A stretch of 64,000 nucleotides of DNA from Laburnicola sp. R22_1. Lineage: Eukaryota > Ascomycota > Dothideomycetes > Pleosporales > Didymosphaeriaceae. Positions 12,905 through 25,100 of the stretch are shown piece after piece (within the stretch, counting starts at the first letter, position 1; every line of letters starts with the position of its first letter). The translations under genes and the position numbers were made by a program. The notes below the pieces were generated by a model. It saw nothing but the letters and a program-made list of their open reading frames with translations, was not told the origin of the DNA and ran no database searches. The DNA is taken from NCBI GenBank assembly GCA_014281115.1, contig JACONQ010000013.1, positions 2,470,501-2,534,500 on the forward strand, read 5' to 3'.

Positions 12905-13150
12905 ACTTAGTAATTTTTATATATATAATTATATACTTTACTAAGCAAAGGGCTCTACTTTTTTAATTATATTTTTTAAGATAGAACTCTTTGTTATTCT
13001 ACTCCTAGGTAGTTAATTAACAATACATATATACATTATAAATTAACTATCTAGAGATAAAATTATAAAGGCTTTTATATTAAATAATATAAGAAAAAAA
13101 GCAGAATTTTCTACTTAGTAAATAAAGAGAGTGTAAAATAATAATTATAA
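12905..13150. repeat. Head-to-head inverted pair of R sequences
   Basis: A minus-strand R copy (12905-13025) faces a plus-strand copy (13035-13150) across AATTAACAATACATATATAC. Each contains the AAAGCAGA/TCTACTTT-type core. The plus copy begins a repeat H that runs into the gypsy insertion at about 13503. Confidence 0.6.
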
Positions 13151-13503
13151 AAAAGTATATTTAAACCACTAAGTAAACTTAATAGTTTTAGTATAAGGCT
13201 CCTATATATAAAGTCTTTATAAATAAGCTATAGTTAGAACTTTAGAGAAATAAAACTTAGGTATAGCTATGCTATAAGCTATCTTTTCTTTATTCTGATT
13301 ATTTTAAATTTACTATTCAGATTCTTATAATTAATATAAGTTAATATATTAAGAGATATATACTACTATACTTATAAGTAAAATAAATGTAATATATACT
13401 AAATGTACTATTATTTTATTATTATATTAAGATTATTCTTAATAAATTTTCTACTATCTCTCCATATCTAACTATTTATAAGAGAGTAATTAGGCTTAAT
13501 TAT
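13151..13503 (+). repeat. Repeat H, 5' part, interrupted by the gypsy element
   Basis: Matches 17390-17710. The H sequence appears to continue after the retrotransposon at about 30425 (TTACTAATACTAAAAAGTAT), so the gypsy element inserted into this copy of H. Confidence 0.55.
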
Positions 13504-13666
13504 TAAATAGGTTAAATTGCTATAATAAGGATACTAGGTACTGTATACTACCTATGTGGCAATAGCCTAAGGGCGTACTAGTGCTAACTAATTAGGACTA
13601 GTACATAGGACTAGAGGTATATTAGGCTAAATAGTAGCTAAGGTACTAATAGCTAATCCCTAATAT
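13504..13666 (-). repeat. 3' LTR of the gypsy element
   Basis: Direct repeat of 30263-30424; shares TAAATAGGTTAAA, ATAATAAGGATACTAG and CTAACTAATTAGGACTAG with it. Mutational differences are transitions. Confidence 0.8.
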
Positions 13667-13731
13667 TACCCCCTTTCTAAAATCCTTAGCTCTAGTAAAG
13701 TAAACTAAAAATCTATAACTATTCTGCGCTT

Positions 13732-13823
13732 TATTATAAATTATTATAAACTATTATAAACTATTATAAACTATTATAAACTATTATAAACTATTATAAA
13801 CTATTATAAACTATTATAAACTA
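13732..13823. repeat. 10-bp tandem repeat (TATTATAAAC)
   Basis: About eight direct copies of a 10-bp unit just inside the gypsy 3' LTR. No function inferred. Confidence 0.85.
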
Positions 13824-13859
13824 TTTAGAAATATTATAATAGGCAAGAAAATATTCAGA

Positions 13860-16290
13860 AATATCTAAATAAATAATCTTTTCTAAAATATAAGCTAGTA
13901 AAGTAAGCGCCCCTCTATTGCGCGTTACAGTAGTTATGTCTAATAAGATAACCTAGATGTCTCTATATAGGTATAGCCTAAAGAGAGATCTATTACCTAA
14001 AAAAAGATTATCTAAGAAAGCTAGTTAGTAGACGCTCTATATACCTCTCTTAGCAGCTTTGCAGTATAATATTATCTTTAAAAAGTACTTTAATATTAAG
14101 TATATATATACGTAGAGACTATAAGCTAAGAATTTTCTACTTTATTATTCTATAAGTATATAACTATAAAGTCCTTATATAATGCAAGATTGTTATATAG
14201 CTAGTAAGGACTAGATTTACCCTTATTACTTTTATAAAACTTCTCTATAGCCTTCTTATAGTCTAATATATTAGTATAGAGTTGCTACTCTAGATTAGTA
14301 TTCTATTTTAGAAAGTTTCTATATCTAACCTTATATATTAAAAGTTCTTTATTGCCTATTAATAAATTTTTGCAGTAATAGTTAATTTTATTATTAATAA
14401 CTATCTCTATATAATAGTTCTATAATCTAGCTAGTAGTATAATAGAAGTATTCTTAGTAATAGCATCCTTCTTATTAGAAAGGTTGACTATATTAGGTGC
14501 GTTATGTAGAAGCTAGGTGTAAAACTAGAAATAGATGTTCGTATAATAAGTAGGTAGCTCTAACTATTATATATAACCTTAGAAGACTTTAGTAATAAAA
14601 AGTAGTTCTAGGTTCTTTTTATCTAACCCCTTATTAGAATATAATAAAGGTATATTATAGGCATCTAAGTATACTATATTGCTAACTTTAAATATAGGTA
14701 TAGGTTATTAACTCTTATTAGTGTAATATTCTATTATTAACTATGCCTAGGCTAGATTTTATATATAAACTATATAATCTTCTTAATATATTTAACTATT
14801 ATTTACGCGTCTTATTATTATAGACGCTTATAATAGTTTATAGTAGGAATAATTATAAGTAGCTTAAATCTATATTATAGTAAATAACTCTTAGTTATAA
14901 GCAAAGGGGCAATTCTAGTTAAGATATTTTTTTTATAGTTAGTTATAAGCTATACTATAGACAACTAGTCTACCTAAATATTCTAAGTGTAGTTAATATA
15001 GCAATATAAATACGCTTTAGTACTATATTTATAATCTTAGTCTAGCTATTACCCTCTACATAAAGCATAGTTATAAAAGCAGGTTGCGTGCTATTACTAT
15101 AATATAGCTTTCTTCAGAAGTATAATATAAACTAGGCGCCTTAGTTAGAAATAGCACTATTAGGAAACTTTTTCTTTTACTAGATATATTTAATAAAGGC
15201 CTATATAACAATCTTTATATCTAGTAATAGTAGTATAATATACTTCTATTACTTAAAAGGTTCATCTATAATAACTATAATATAATAATAAGTAACTTTA
15301 CTATGCGTGTACTTTAGTAGTAGTGTTATAAAATTAATTAATATATTCTTATAGAAATACTTTAGTACTAGTAGTAGCTATAGTAAATCTTACTTTGACT
15401 TCTTAAATAGTTTAGAGTAATAGTAAGTTATATAGTTATAAATGTAGCGTATAATTATATTAGTTATACTAGATTACTTTATAGTATATTCCATATTTCT
15501 TAGTATACTCTACCTTAAGAGGCTTATAGTAGAACTATATAATATCTATATAAATAGACTTATTAAAGAGGATAAAAATTTAGTTATAGTAATAAACAAG
15601 CCTATTCATTATAAAGTAGTCCTAAAGCTTAACTTTAACACTATAGTTATAGACTACTACTATAAGTAAATAATATATACTATTACGCTTAGCTTTAATA
15701 ATTTCTTATAAAATAGCATTCTTAGAAATAACTTATTTTAAGCAGTCTACTAACCTAATATAACTCTAAATAGAGGGATTCTTACTTAAGTCTCTTGCCT
15801 ATTCTAGTAAATAACTGTTACAACTCTCTAGAGAGACCTCTTTAACTATTCTATTCCTAGTAGGACTCTTTTTACTTACCTAATATAGTATCTCTATAAG
15901 GGCTACTACTAACTCTTTTAATTCTACTATTATATAAGCTAGATATATAGCATATAATATACTCTTAGTAGGTTGCTTAGTGTATAATATAACTATTATT
16001 AGAATAGGTTTAAGTATAACTACTAGTAGGGTAGGTTTAATATAGTTAGGCATAAGAATTATTTACGCTTTATATTAAAAGCAATTATTAAGCATATTAT
16101 ATAATAAGTTGCCTAGATAATAGGTAAGAAAGTTAGGTGTTTTATTCTATTTACCTAGTTAGTAAGTAATCTTAAAGTTAAACTTAGATAGAAATTCTAC
16201 CTAGTAAGCTTATTATAAGTTTAATTATTTTATAGTTATAAACTACTCTATCACTTTATAATTTAATACTATATCAATAAGCAACCTTAC
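13860..16290 (-). pseudogene. gypsy integrase region of pol (RIP-degraded)
   Basis: On the minus strand the block before the integrase end reads, ignoring stops, EGNSQTKIINIVLKRIYIAI (about 15000-15060), corresponding to the family motif DGQTE.IN..LE.YLR. A CPFAYN block follows at about 14880-14910 (family FAYN.S.H.S). Gly-to-Asn and Glu-to-Lys changes fit RIP. The region would integrate element cDNA into chromosomes; here it is dead. It is separated from RNase H by repeat G at 16300-18668. Confidence 0.75.
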
Positions 16291-16299
16291 TTCTAGGCA

Positions 16300-18668
16300 G
16301 GAGTATAAACTGCCTCCACTTATTTAGTTTTTAAGTGGCCCTACTATATTTAATTACTATATTTTTATATTACTAGCGTCTATATAATATTATATAATAT
16401 TATATATAAGTGCTAAGCCCTAGGACTAGAGCGCGTTAAAGTTTTTCTAATACCTCCCTTAGCTTCTAAGATAATCTATAATAACAATATCCTACCCGCC
16501 TACTATATTACTAGATAATTAATACTACCTTATAATCTTTTACCGCGTTACTAGATAATCTACTACTTAGAATCCCTAGATATATACTCTACTACTACTA
16601 TAATATATAATAAATTACGCGTACGCTTTTTACTTCTAATACTAAACAGCACCTTAATACTGTACTACCCTTACTCTACCTATTACCTATAGATATTCTA
16701 TAGTATAATTATATATTTATATATTTTCTACGTCTTTAGTACCTACTCTATATAACTACTATCTTTAAAGTAAGCAACTATTAATTAGAAATCTAATATT
16801 ACATAGTAATTACTCCTATAAGCTACGCAGTAGTATATAGCTACTAACCTAGACTTCTACTTTATAAAAATATTTATATTTTTTAGTTCTTATTTTTAAT
16901 AATTATAAGTACCTTATATCTAAACTAGTATAGGGCAATTTATATTATAAGGCTTATTCTACTTCTACCTTTAATTCTAGACTTTTGCTTACTAATATCT
17001 ATATTCTTCTTAATATAGTAATTTAGTTCTATAGTAGCTATTTATAGATTCTTACTATAGTTTATAATATAAAGTAGTATTTAGCTATTATATTTAGCTA
17101 TATTATACTTAGCTACGTTATTATTTATATCTTCTAGGTAGGAGTGCAATACTATATATTTAGTAGTAATAGCAATAGCGTTTTTAAAGTAAGAAATAGA
17201 TATAGTAACTAACCTTAAGATCTTACATAATAATTAAATATATTATATATATTGGTTGTTAAATTAACTACCTAGAAATAGAATAATAAAGGCTTTTATC
17301 TTAAATAATATAAAAAAAGTAGAGCCTCCTACTTAGTAATTAAAAAAGAGTGTAAAATAGGTAATTATAAAAAAAGCGCGTTTAAATTACTAAGCGAGCT
17401 TAGCAGTCTTAGCGCGCATAGCTTCTATATACAAAGTTAATTTATAAGAAAAGGCTATAGTTAAAACTTTAGAGAAGGAATAAAGGCATTAGCGCGACTA
17501 CGCTATAAGTTATCTATCTATTCTTTACTATCCTAACTATCGCAAACTACTATCTAGATTATCGTAAATAATATAAGTTAATATATTAATAGGTACATTT
17601 CTTATAAGTAGTAGAATAAGGGTAATACATACTAGATATACTATTACTCTATTACTATATTAAGGTTATCCTTAATAAATCTTCTATTATTATCTCTTTA
17701 CACCTTACTATCCTTCTAGGCATTAATATTATTTCTAAAAAGTACTTGCTATTACTAATAAGTATACGCTATAGTTTTACGCCGCTACTACTAAAGTAAT
17801 AACACTAGAGTTCTATTTTATCTATAAGATTATTATTTATAAAAGTCTAGTATATTTAACTATTAAGAAGGCAATCCTTATATACTAGCTAGGTTAGTAG
17901 TTTATCTAGTTCTTAAAGACTAGCAAGCCTATATTCCTACTCTAGTAGATGCTATTACTCTATATTAGTAATAGAATCTAGTAAAGGACGCAAAAGGTAA
18001 AAGATAATATATTTATTAATAAGCTCTAGTGTAACAAAAGTATTGCATAGATCCGCAAGATTCTCCTAGCTATTATTATTATTATTACTATTAAGTTAGC
18101 TTATTTAAGCAAGTACGTCGCATAGCAGCGTAAGCGTAAATAACTAATAATATTAGTAGTAATAAGCTAGGTGTGCTATATATAGCGTAAGTAAATCTTA
18201 TATAGGTTAAAAGCTTATAAGGTATAAATAAGGTATAAGTAAGTTTAAACTATTATTATATTATTAGGTAGTATTTAAGATTAGTCTTTAATTAGAATTA
18301 GGTACTATATATAGTAGTATATAATAACCTTCTATCTTAACCTACTTTAATCTTAAACTAATAAAAAAGGTTAAAAAAGGTATTTGGCAAGCCGATAAGA
18401 TATTATATAATAGATAAATAATCACTTAATTTTTAGTTGCAGATTTATATTACGTGCCTATAGATAACTACACGTTATATTTTTAACTTTAGTACCTAGT
18501 ATATCTTATAATTAACTACCTCTAGTATAAGGGACTAATTTGCACGTGCTAATAAATAGTTCTAATTTGTCTCTAAGATACTTTACTTTTTTAATATATT
18601 TTTAGCACACCTATAGCTTTTTCTTATAGCGTTATACTATATACTAAAAAGGTCTATAATATTTCTCT
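16300..18668. repeat. Repeat G, inserted in gypsy pol and itself carrying repeat H
   Basis: The left part (16300-17240) matches 7808-8650 and the right part (18440-18668) matches 8650-9045 and 11630-12000. The end GGTCTATAATATTTC sits next to the RNase H coding sequence of the gypsy element. Between the parts lies H (17250-18395). G has a GAGTATAAACTGCC start; I recognise no protein and cannot place it in a transposon class. Confidence 0.65.
17250..18395 (+). repeat. Repeat H, most complete copy (about 1.15 kb), inserted in G
   Basis: It starts TTGGTTGTTAAATTAACTAC, continues with the R sequence (17258-17390) and ends TTTGGCAAGCCGATAA. Other copies lie at 7450-7800, 9440-9945, 12186-12890 and 13035-13503/30425-30535. 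There are no matching inverted ends and no LTR pair, and any coding sequence is too mutated to name. Confidence 0.6.
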
Positions 18669-18669
18669 T

Positions 18670-19655
18670 TCTAAAATAAGTAACCTATTAGATAGCTTAG
18701 ATTACTATTCTTTAAAAGCCTTAATAATAGTAAGAAGTTTCTTATTATAAATTATATAGTTATATTCTACTAGTATTATTTTAGTAAATATAAACATAAT
18801 AGGGTGCAGAACACTATTATATATCTAAGATAGGATAATAGCTATAATAAAGTTAGACGCGTTGCTCTTAACTTATATCTTAAAATCTAGATTAAAATAT
18901 ACTAAGATAGGCGCTATTATAAACACGTTCTTAAGCTACGCAAAGGCTTTAGTAGTAGGGCCTTATAGATTAAGAGAGAATTTAGTAGAGGCTTCTTTAT
19001 ATATTAGGTCTATAAGTGCCCTTACTAAGCTTAAGTAGCTAATAATAAACTATTTATAGAAGTTTACAAAGCCTAAAAATAACTATATCTTTTATATACT
19101 AGTAGACAATTACTATTTAGTTATAATATAGATCTTAGTAGGATTTATTTTAATACCTTTAATAGTAAGGATAAGTTCTAGGTACTTAACTTTCTTAACT
19201 ATAAATTCGCACTTATTAATATCTAGGTAAAGGCCTGCCTCCTTTAGTTGCTAGTAGACTTTCTATACGTAATTTTTATATTCTACTAAGATTCTACTAA
19301 AAAAAGAATATTATTAATATACACTAAATAGAACTTATCTAGATACTCTTATAAAGTTTTATTAATATATAACTAGAAAGTTATAGGAGTATTATATAGA
19401 CTAAAGAATATAACTAGATAGTTAAATAGGCTATATTATATTATAAAAGTAGTCTTATGCTTATAACTATTCTTAATACGTACCTTATAAATAGCTATAA
19501 TTATATTAAGTATACTAAACTACTATATACCTAAGAGTTATAATAGTGTTTTATAAATATTAGGCAGCGCGTTATTATTCTTAATAGTAGTAGTATTAAG
19601 TTATTAATAGTTAATATAAATACGTAATCTACTATTTAGCTTCTTAACTACTAAT
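18670..19655 (-). pseudogene. gypsy reverse transcriptase and RNase H (RIP-degraded)
   Basis: Minus-strand translation, ignoring stops, gives the Ty3/gypsy order: LRIYINYQQLNTTTIKN (family LR.C.DYR.LN..T.KN), a Y.LF.YLV..F.L.N.P.TF block, and VYINNI at 19307-19324 in place of YVDDI, so both catalytic aspartates are now Asn. RNase H follows with VYFNLDFKIQVKSNASNF (18841-18905; family ..F....V.TDASDFAIG) and EYNYIIYNKKLLTIIKAF. The N-terminal part of reverse transcriptase lies beyond the insertion at 19657-21509. The loss of catalytic residues is fully explained by G-to-A/C-to-T mutation. Confidence 0.85.
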
Positions 19656-19656
19656 A

Positions 19657-21509
19657 ACCTAGATTATAAGCGAGTTGCCCTTATAAGCGAGTTGTCCACC
19701 TTATTAACTTTCTACAACGCGTCACCTACAAACTACAATGGCTTAACTAACTTCTACTTAATTGCCCTGCAACGAAGCAGATATCTACCTTGCTATCCTA
19801 GCTATTAATTAGAACCAAATTCAGACTATAAAAGAGGCTGTACGGGCTTATAATGTCCCCCAATCAACGCTGCGCGACTGACGCGCTGGGAAGCCTGCGC
19901 GACGCGATTGCCAGCCCAACTCAAGAAAGCTTACTAAGCTAGAAGAGGAGGTGATTATCGAGTATATACTTAATCTAGATTCGCGAGGGTTTGCGCCTAC
20001 TCTAGAAGCTGTGCGGAATATAGCGAATAAGTTGCTCGCTAAGCGCGGCAGTGGCCAGGTCAGTTAACAGTAGCCTAGAAACTTTGTTAAGCGAATAGAC
20101 AGCCTTACTACGCGGTTTAATCGACCGTACGACCACTAAAGAGCGCTCTGCGAGGATCCAGAAGCTATACAACGCTAGTTTAACCTCGTAGTGCGTACGA
20201 AGGCCACCTACGGTATCCACAACAAGGACACCTTCAACTTCGATAAGACTGGCTTTCTAATGGGCAAGATATCCTCCTAGCTAGTTGTTATAGGATTAGA
20301 GAGACGTAGCCAGCCAAAAGCAATCCAGCTAGGTAATCGCGAATGGGTTACAGTAATCTATAGAATTAACGCTGCTAGGTGGGCAATCCCGCCCTTTGTT
20401 ATTTTCGCTGGCCAGTATCACCTCTCTGCCTAGTATAAGGGCGAGGATATACTAGGCAACTAGACTATTAGGCTTAGCGACAATAGTTAGACTACTAACA
20501 AGCTTAGTATTGCCTAGCTACAACACTTTATTAAGTATATAGTAGCGCGTAGAGTAGGCGCGCGCTAGCTACTTATACTTAATAGCTATAAGAGCTACAA
20601 GTTGCTTAAATTCTAAGAAATCTGCAAGGATAATAATATCTATACTCTCTATATGCCGCCATATTTGTTGCACCTCCTACAGCCGCTAGACATTAGCTAT
20701 TTCTCGCCATTAAAGCGGGCGTACAGGTGCCAAGTGTCGAGCCTAATACGCGACCATATTAACTATATTACTAAGCTTAAGTTTCTACCTGCCTTCTGCG
20801 CCGCCTACAACTAGTTAATCACAAAGGAGAATATCTACGTAAGCTTTTAGGGCGCTAGACTAGCCCCACACAATCTAGAGGTAGTGATCTTAAAGCTTAA
20901 TATTAAGCTAAGGACGCCGTCGCTAGCAATCCTACTAGAGGCTGTGTGGGAGGCCAAAACACCTAGTAATGTACGCGAACTAGAGGCTCAATCAATGTTA
21001 ATTCGCGAGCGGATTCACGCGCATAAGAGCTCGTCACCTGCTTCTATTATTAAGAGGCTTAATTAGCTAGAAAGAGGCTCTTCTAAAGCAATGTATTAAA
21101 TGGCGCTTATGCGCGAGCGAATCTTAAGCCTTAAGAAAGCAAATAAGGCCGCCATAACGCGCAAGAATCGCAAAAAGAAGCAAATCTAGAAGTAAGGCAC
21201 CCTATTAAAGGCAGAGAGAGAGGATATTATTACTTAAAGGGCTGTTAAGCAGCAACTTAAGAGAGAAACGCGTTAAGACAAGGCGCGATTAGGTACAAGC
21301 TGGCAGGCCTTAGCGCGCTGCAGTTGCTGTAGAGAGACTGACCATAACTCACAAACGTGTGAAAAGCGTACTGTAGATACTACTTAAACTAGGACAGCTT
21401 TTATATTAATATTATTTTATTGCGTTATAGATGTACAGGCTATAAAAGACTAAGAGAGTTAATAAGGTGGGCGACTCGCTTGTAAGGGCGACTCGCTTAT
21501 AATCTAGGT
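19657..21509 (+). mobile_element. Complete pogo/Fot1-type element E, inserted in gypsy reverse transcriptase
   Basis: Inverted terminal repeats begin ACCTAGATTATAAGCGAG and contain TTATAAGCGAG at 19664 and 19681 (17-bp period). The right end mirrors this (..CTCGCTTATAATCTAGGT). Flanking TA occurs at 19655-19656 and 21510-21511. Removing the element and one TA restores the gypsy frame into ..LVVKKLNSRLRI. Length is 1853 bp. Confidence 0.92.
19738..21387 (+). pseudogene. E-type pogo transposase with C-terminal CCHC zinc knuckle (RIP-inactivated)
   Basis: The ATG at 19738 and TAA at 21385-21387 are in one frame of 549 codons without net indels; only substitutions (many TAG/TAA) break it. First catalytic Asp is codon 169 (FDKTGF). 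The second is codon 282, now Asn (LNSYKS; expected LDGYKSH). The third is Asp 318 in LLQPLDI. The 35-residue spacing between the last two marks a DD35D Fot1-type enzyme. Codons 528-541 (21319-21360) encode CSCCRETDHNSQTC, a perfect C-x2-C-x4-H-x4-C zinc knuckle. Because this C-terminal part is not degraded, the knuckle is not a guess from restored sequence. Role of the knuckle: probably nucleic-acid binding (inference). Confidence 0.88.
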
Positions 21510-21857
21510 TACTAGAGTAGTAAAGTTAGAAGTACTATAATGCACTGTACCTATACTTAGTTTTTTATTAATATATACTCTTACTATAAGGGCTTTCTTT
21601 TTACTTATACTATATAGGCAGATAGTAGAGTGCTTAGCTCTAGACTCTAGGTTAATCTTATAATTAATACCTAGGTAATAGAAAGGTAGCTAATTCTTAA
21701 AAACTACAAAAGCCTACTATCTATTCTAAATCTATATAGGTAGAGCTTTAATAATCTCCTTCTTAGTCTTATTTAGTTAATTTATCTTTTAATAAAACTT
21801 ATTATAATCTTTTTAAGTTAAAGCTATAAGGTCTATACATAATAACTATGCGAATAT
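21510..21857 (-). pseudogene. gypsy pol, N-terminal side of reverse transcriptase
   Basis: Continuation of the gypsy frame on the other side of element E, bounded on the right by the LTR element at 21858. It is heavily mutated and assigned from continuity of frame across the E insertion (..NFTTLVLVVKK..). Confidence 0.6.
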
Positions 21858-22143
21858 TATAAGAGTAGTATACGGCCTTATAGGGTAAATCTCTCTAGGA
21901 TAGCTAGGATAGTTAAAAGAGCTAGTTAAATTAAGACTATTCTAAGATAGTAAATAAGAAAGGGATATAAGAGGCCCTTTCTTATATAGAAGGCAGCGTA
22001 GGGCATAGACTCACGCTAGCCACACGCTAACACTAACTAAGAAAGGCGCCTTTAAGAAGGTAAAAGGCGCAGATAGAGAAAATAAGGTATAAAAAAAGAT
22101 AATAGGGTGTGCTTAGTAGAAAGGCTAGTATAGGACTATTATA
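21858..22143 (-). repeat. 3' LTR of element X
   Basis: About 286 bp, direct repeat of 27082-27366; shares TAGGATAGCTAG, CTAAGATAGTAAATAAG and GGCAGCGTAG. Preceded by AATAT. Confidence 0.9.
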
Positions 22144-22159
22144 TAACTCCCCTTTTAAG

Positions 22160-25100
22160 GTCTAAAAATAGAAAGGAAAGTACGTAAAAATAGGATATTT
22201 TAGTGGATTTTTAATATAACTAGTACTATTTTAGGGCTAAGGAGAGTTATAATAGGGGTAATAGGCCCCTATAGTTATAATAGTGTCCTTAGGTTTTAAT
22301 TTAGTTATTATTTAGTAGAGATATTAAGGAAAGTTATTAGGGGTAAATTAGTAGATTAGTAGAAAAATATAGTAGAAACTATATTTTAGTGTTTAGTGTT
22401 TTGCTAATAGAGCGCATTCTTAGCTTTAACGCTATATAAAAATATAGTTAGCTAAAAAATTTCTAGGTAGTTTATTACGCGTGGGCGTAATTATATTATA
22501 TAATATTCTCTAGTACTATAAAAGAGTATTAAAAAACGTGTTAATCTAACTATGCGGTTTTTAATTAGGGCAGAGTAGCTTCTAAAGCTATAGGTGCTGC
22601 TAGTAGTAATAGGGACGTCTAGAGGTAAAGGTACTAAAAGTTATAGGTGCCCTATACGTGCGTGTTAGTTAGAGTACTACTAAATTAGTAGTAAGCTAGC
22701 TAGTAGAGGAGCTGCTAGGGGTAAGAACGCTAAAAGCAATAGGTACCTGCGCGTAATAGGCTAGCTAGAAAGCTACTTAACTAGTAGTAAACTAGGCTAC
22801 CTATTTTAGTAGCTTAGAGTGCCTCTAGGGGCAGAACAAGTTAGACAACTAGTAGATTAGAGTAAGGGCTAATAGTTAGGGGGTAGCTCCTAATTATTAG
22901 TAGTCTAGAAGATTTTAATACGTGGTTTACTATTAGATTTATTATAATAGGAAGGCTTTTTATTTTTTAATTTACCACTATAATAGGCGGCACTATAATC
23001 TTTAGGGCCATTACTATAGTAAGTAATACTAAATTCTTCTTTCTAGTTAGCAATTTAGTGGGGCGAAAGGGGGCCAATCTAGGTTATTCTAGCCAGGGTA
23101 GTTTTAATTAAATAGTTAATTCTATAGGTAAGAGTTACCTAATCTATAGATTAGCTTCTCTAGTAGGTTTATAGTCTCTAGGTCTAGAGTTAGAAATAAG
23201 ATCTAGATTCTACTATATAATTTCTAGGAACTAGTCTTATTAGTGACTTTCTTAGGTAGTGGGGATAGGGTGACTAACAGGCGATTTGTTGTCTAATAGT
23301 TCTTTGTCTAAAGAAGGCAGCTTAATAGCCTTAACGCTACTATCTTTATTAAAGGTATTCTTATAGCTTAGTTTCTAGTAAGCCTTTAAGTATGTTTTAA
23401 TAACTAAGATAGTAGGGCTAGGAAGCTAAACAGAGATCTTCTTAGAGACACTTTAGTTGGCTTTTAATAAGCAAGTTGTTTAGTAGGTATAGACTTACTT
23501 TTTAAGTAGGCTATCCTATTAGGTAGTGTTGTCCTAGTAGAAAGAGTTAGGTAGTAGAAAAGTCTATAGTAAAACGAGATTGCTAGTAAAGGTTAGATTC
23601 TTATTATCTTTCTAATAAAGGCGACGGTCCTAAGCATTAACTAGGCAGTTGACTTGCTTAAAAACTTTCCTACTAATAATAAGATTATAGTCCTCTATTC
23701 TATAAAAAAATAAACTATATAGTAATGCTACGTTTATTAATATTAAGCTAGGCTATAAAATAGGTATTTACTTTCGCGCTTCTCTTTTTTATAAAGTTCT
23801 TAAGGGGGATTAGTGTCTTTAGGCAAAGGAGTTTAGCTTTAAGTTGTTTTTATACTACTTTTATATACCTTAAAGTGATAAGATTATAAGCGCTAGCACT
23901 AGTGTCTATTAAGGCTTGCAATCTAAGAGCTAATTCTTAGAACTTAATTTACACTAGTATAACTAGCTAGGAGTCTTTAAATAGCTTAAAAACCCTTACT
24001 ATCTTACTACCCATAGGCATCGATTTTAGTTTAGCATCTATGTTTTGTAGTTAAAATTATAGTTTGTCTAGATTAATTAGTTTAGTAGCTTCTATATAAG
24101 CTGCTAGATTAAAGTAGTCTAGTAGCGCGTATTTAAAATCTTATTGTTTAACAAATTATCTACCTCTAAATTAGAGTAGTAGGTAATACTAAGTTTATTT
24201 AAATTAAGATTATTCTTTACTTTTATATTTGCTTACATAGATACCTTAGGGCAGTAGCATAAGTGTAGGCCTCTAAGTTTCTTACTATAGCTAAAGTAGG
24301 CATTATGCTTTATACACTATGCTTTAGTCTAATTATAGAGAATTAAAAAGGGAGGAGTGAGTCTAGAATAGAGTGTTTGTTTTCTAGTTACTAAGAGTAT
24401 TAATTTAGAGGGTAGTACCTTATAAGAAGTCTTTATATGCGCCTAGAAAGAGTTTATTATATTATTATTATAGAGAGTATAGCTAGCTATAGTTATCTAG
24501 CGTTTAATTACTAGGTAGTTAATATTAGGATCTTTTATCTCTCTCTAGAGTATTAACTTAAGACTCCTAGTTAACTTAAGTTGTAATTTGTTCTTCTAAG
24601 TCTTTATATTTAGTTTACCTTTCCTAGCTAGACTCTTAAAAGCCTATAGAAATTTCTAGGCGTCTATTTTATTAGAAAAAAAGAGCTTATAAAACTTTTT
24701 ACGTGCCTATTAGAAAGTAAAGAAATTATAGTAAGTCTCTTCTAGAAATTTAAAGAGTGCTTTAGGTCTATAATCTTCTTAGAGGGCCTAATTTATTTAA
24801 TACTAATTTCGTGCTACCTCTTAAGATATGCCTCTAAGGTGGCTAAGAATAGCTTCTATAAAGTTGTCTTAATCTTCTTTATTATTATTACCTTAGTAAT
24901 AGTTCGTGTTTATGTAGATCTTATTATATATATTCTCTAGCTAATCTTTAATACTAGGGCTAGGTTAATCTTTTCTATAGTACTTATTAATATTAAGTAG
25001 CTTTGCAAAGCATTTTAGCTTAGATATACTAGAGATAGTAGAAGCGTATCTACCTTAAGGCACGTCTATCTAGGTGCTATTAGTAAGCTTATTTTATATA

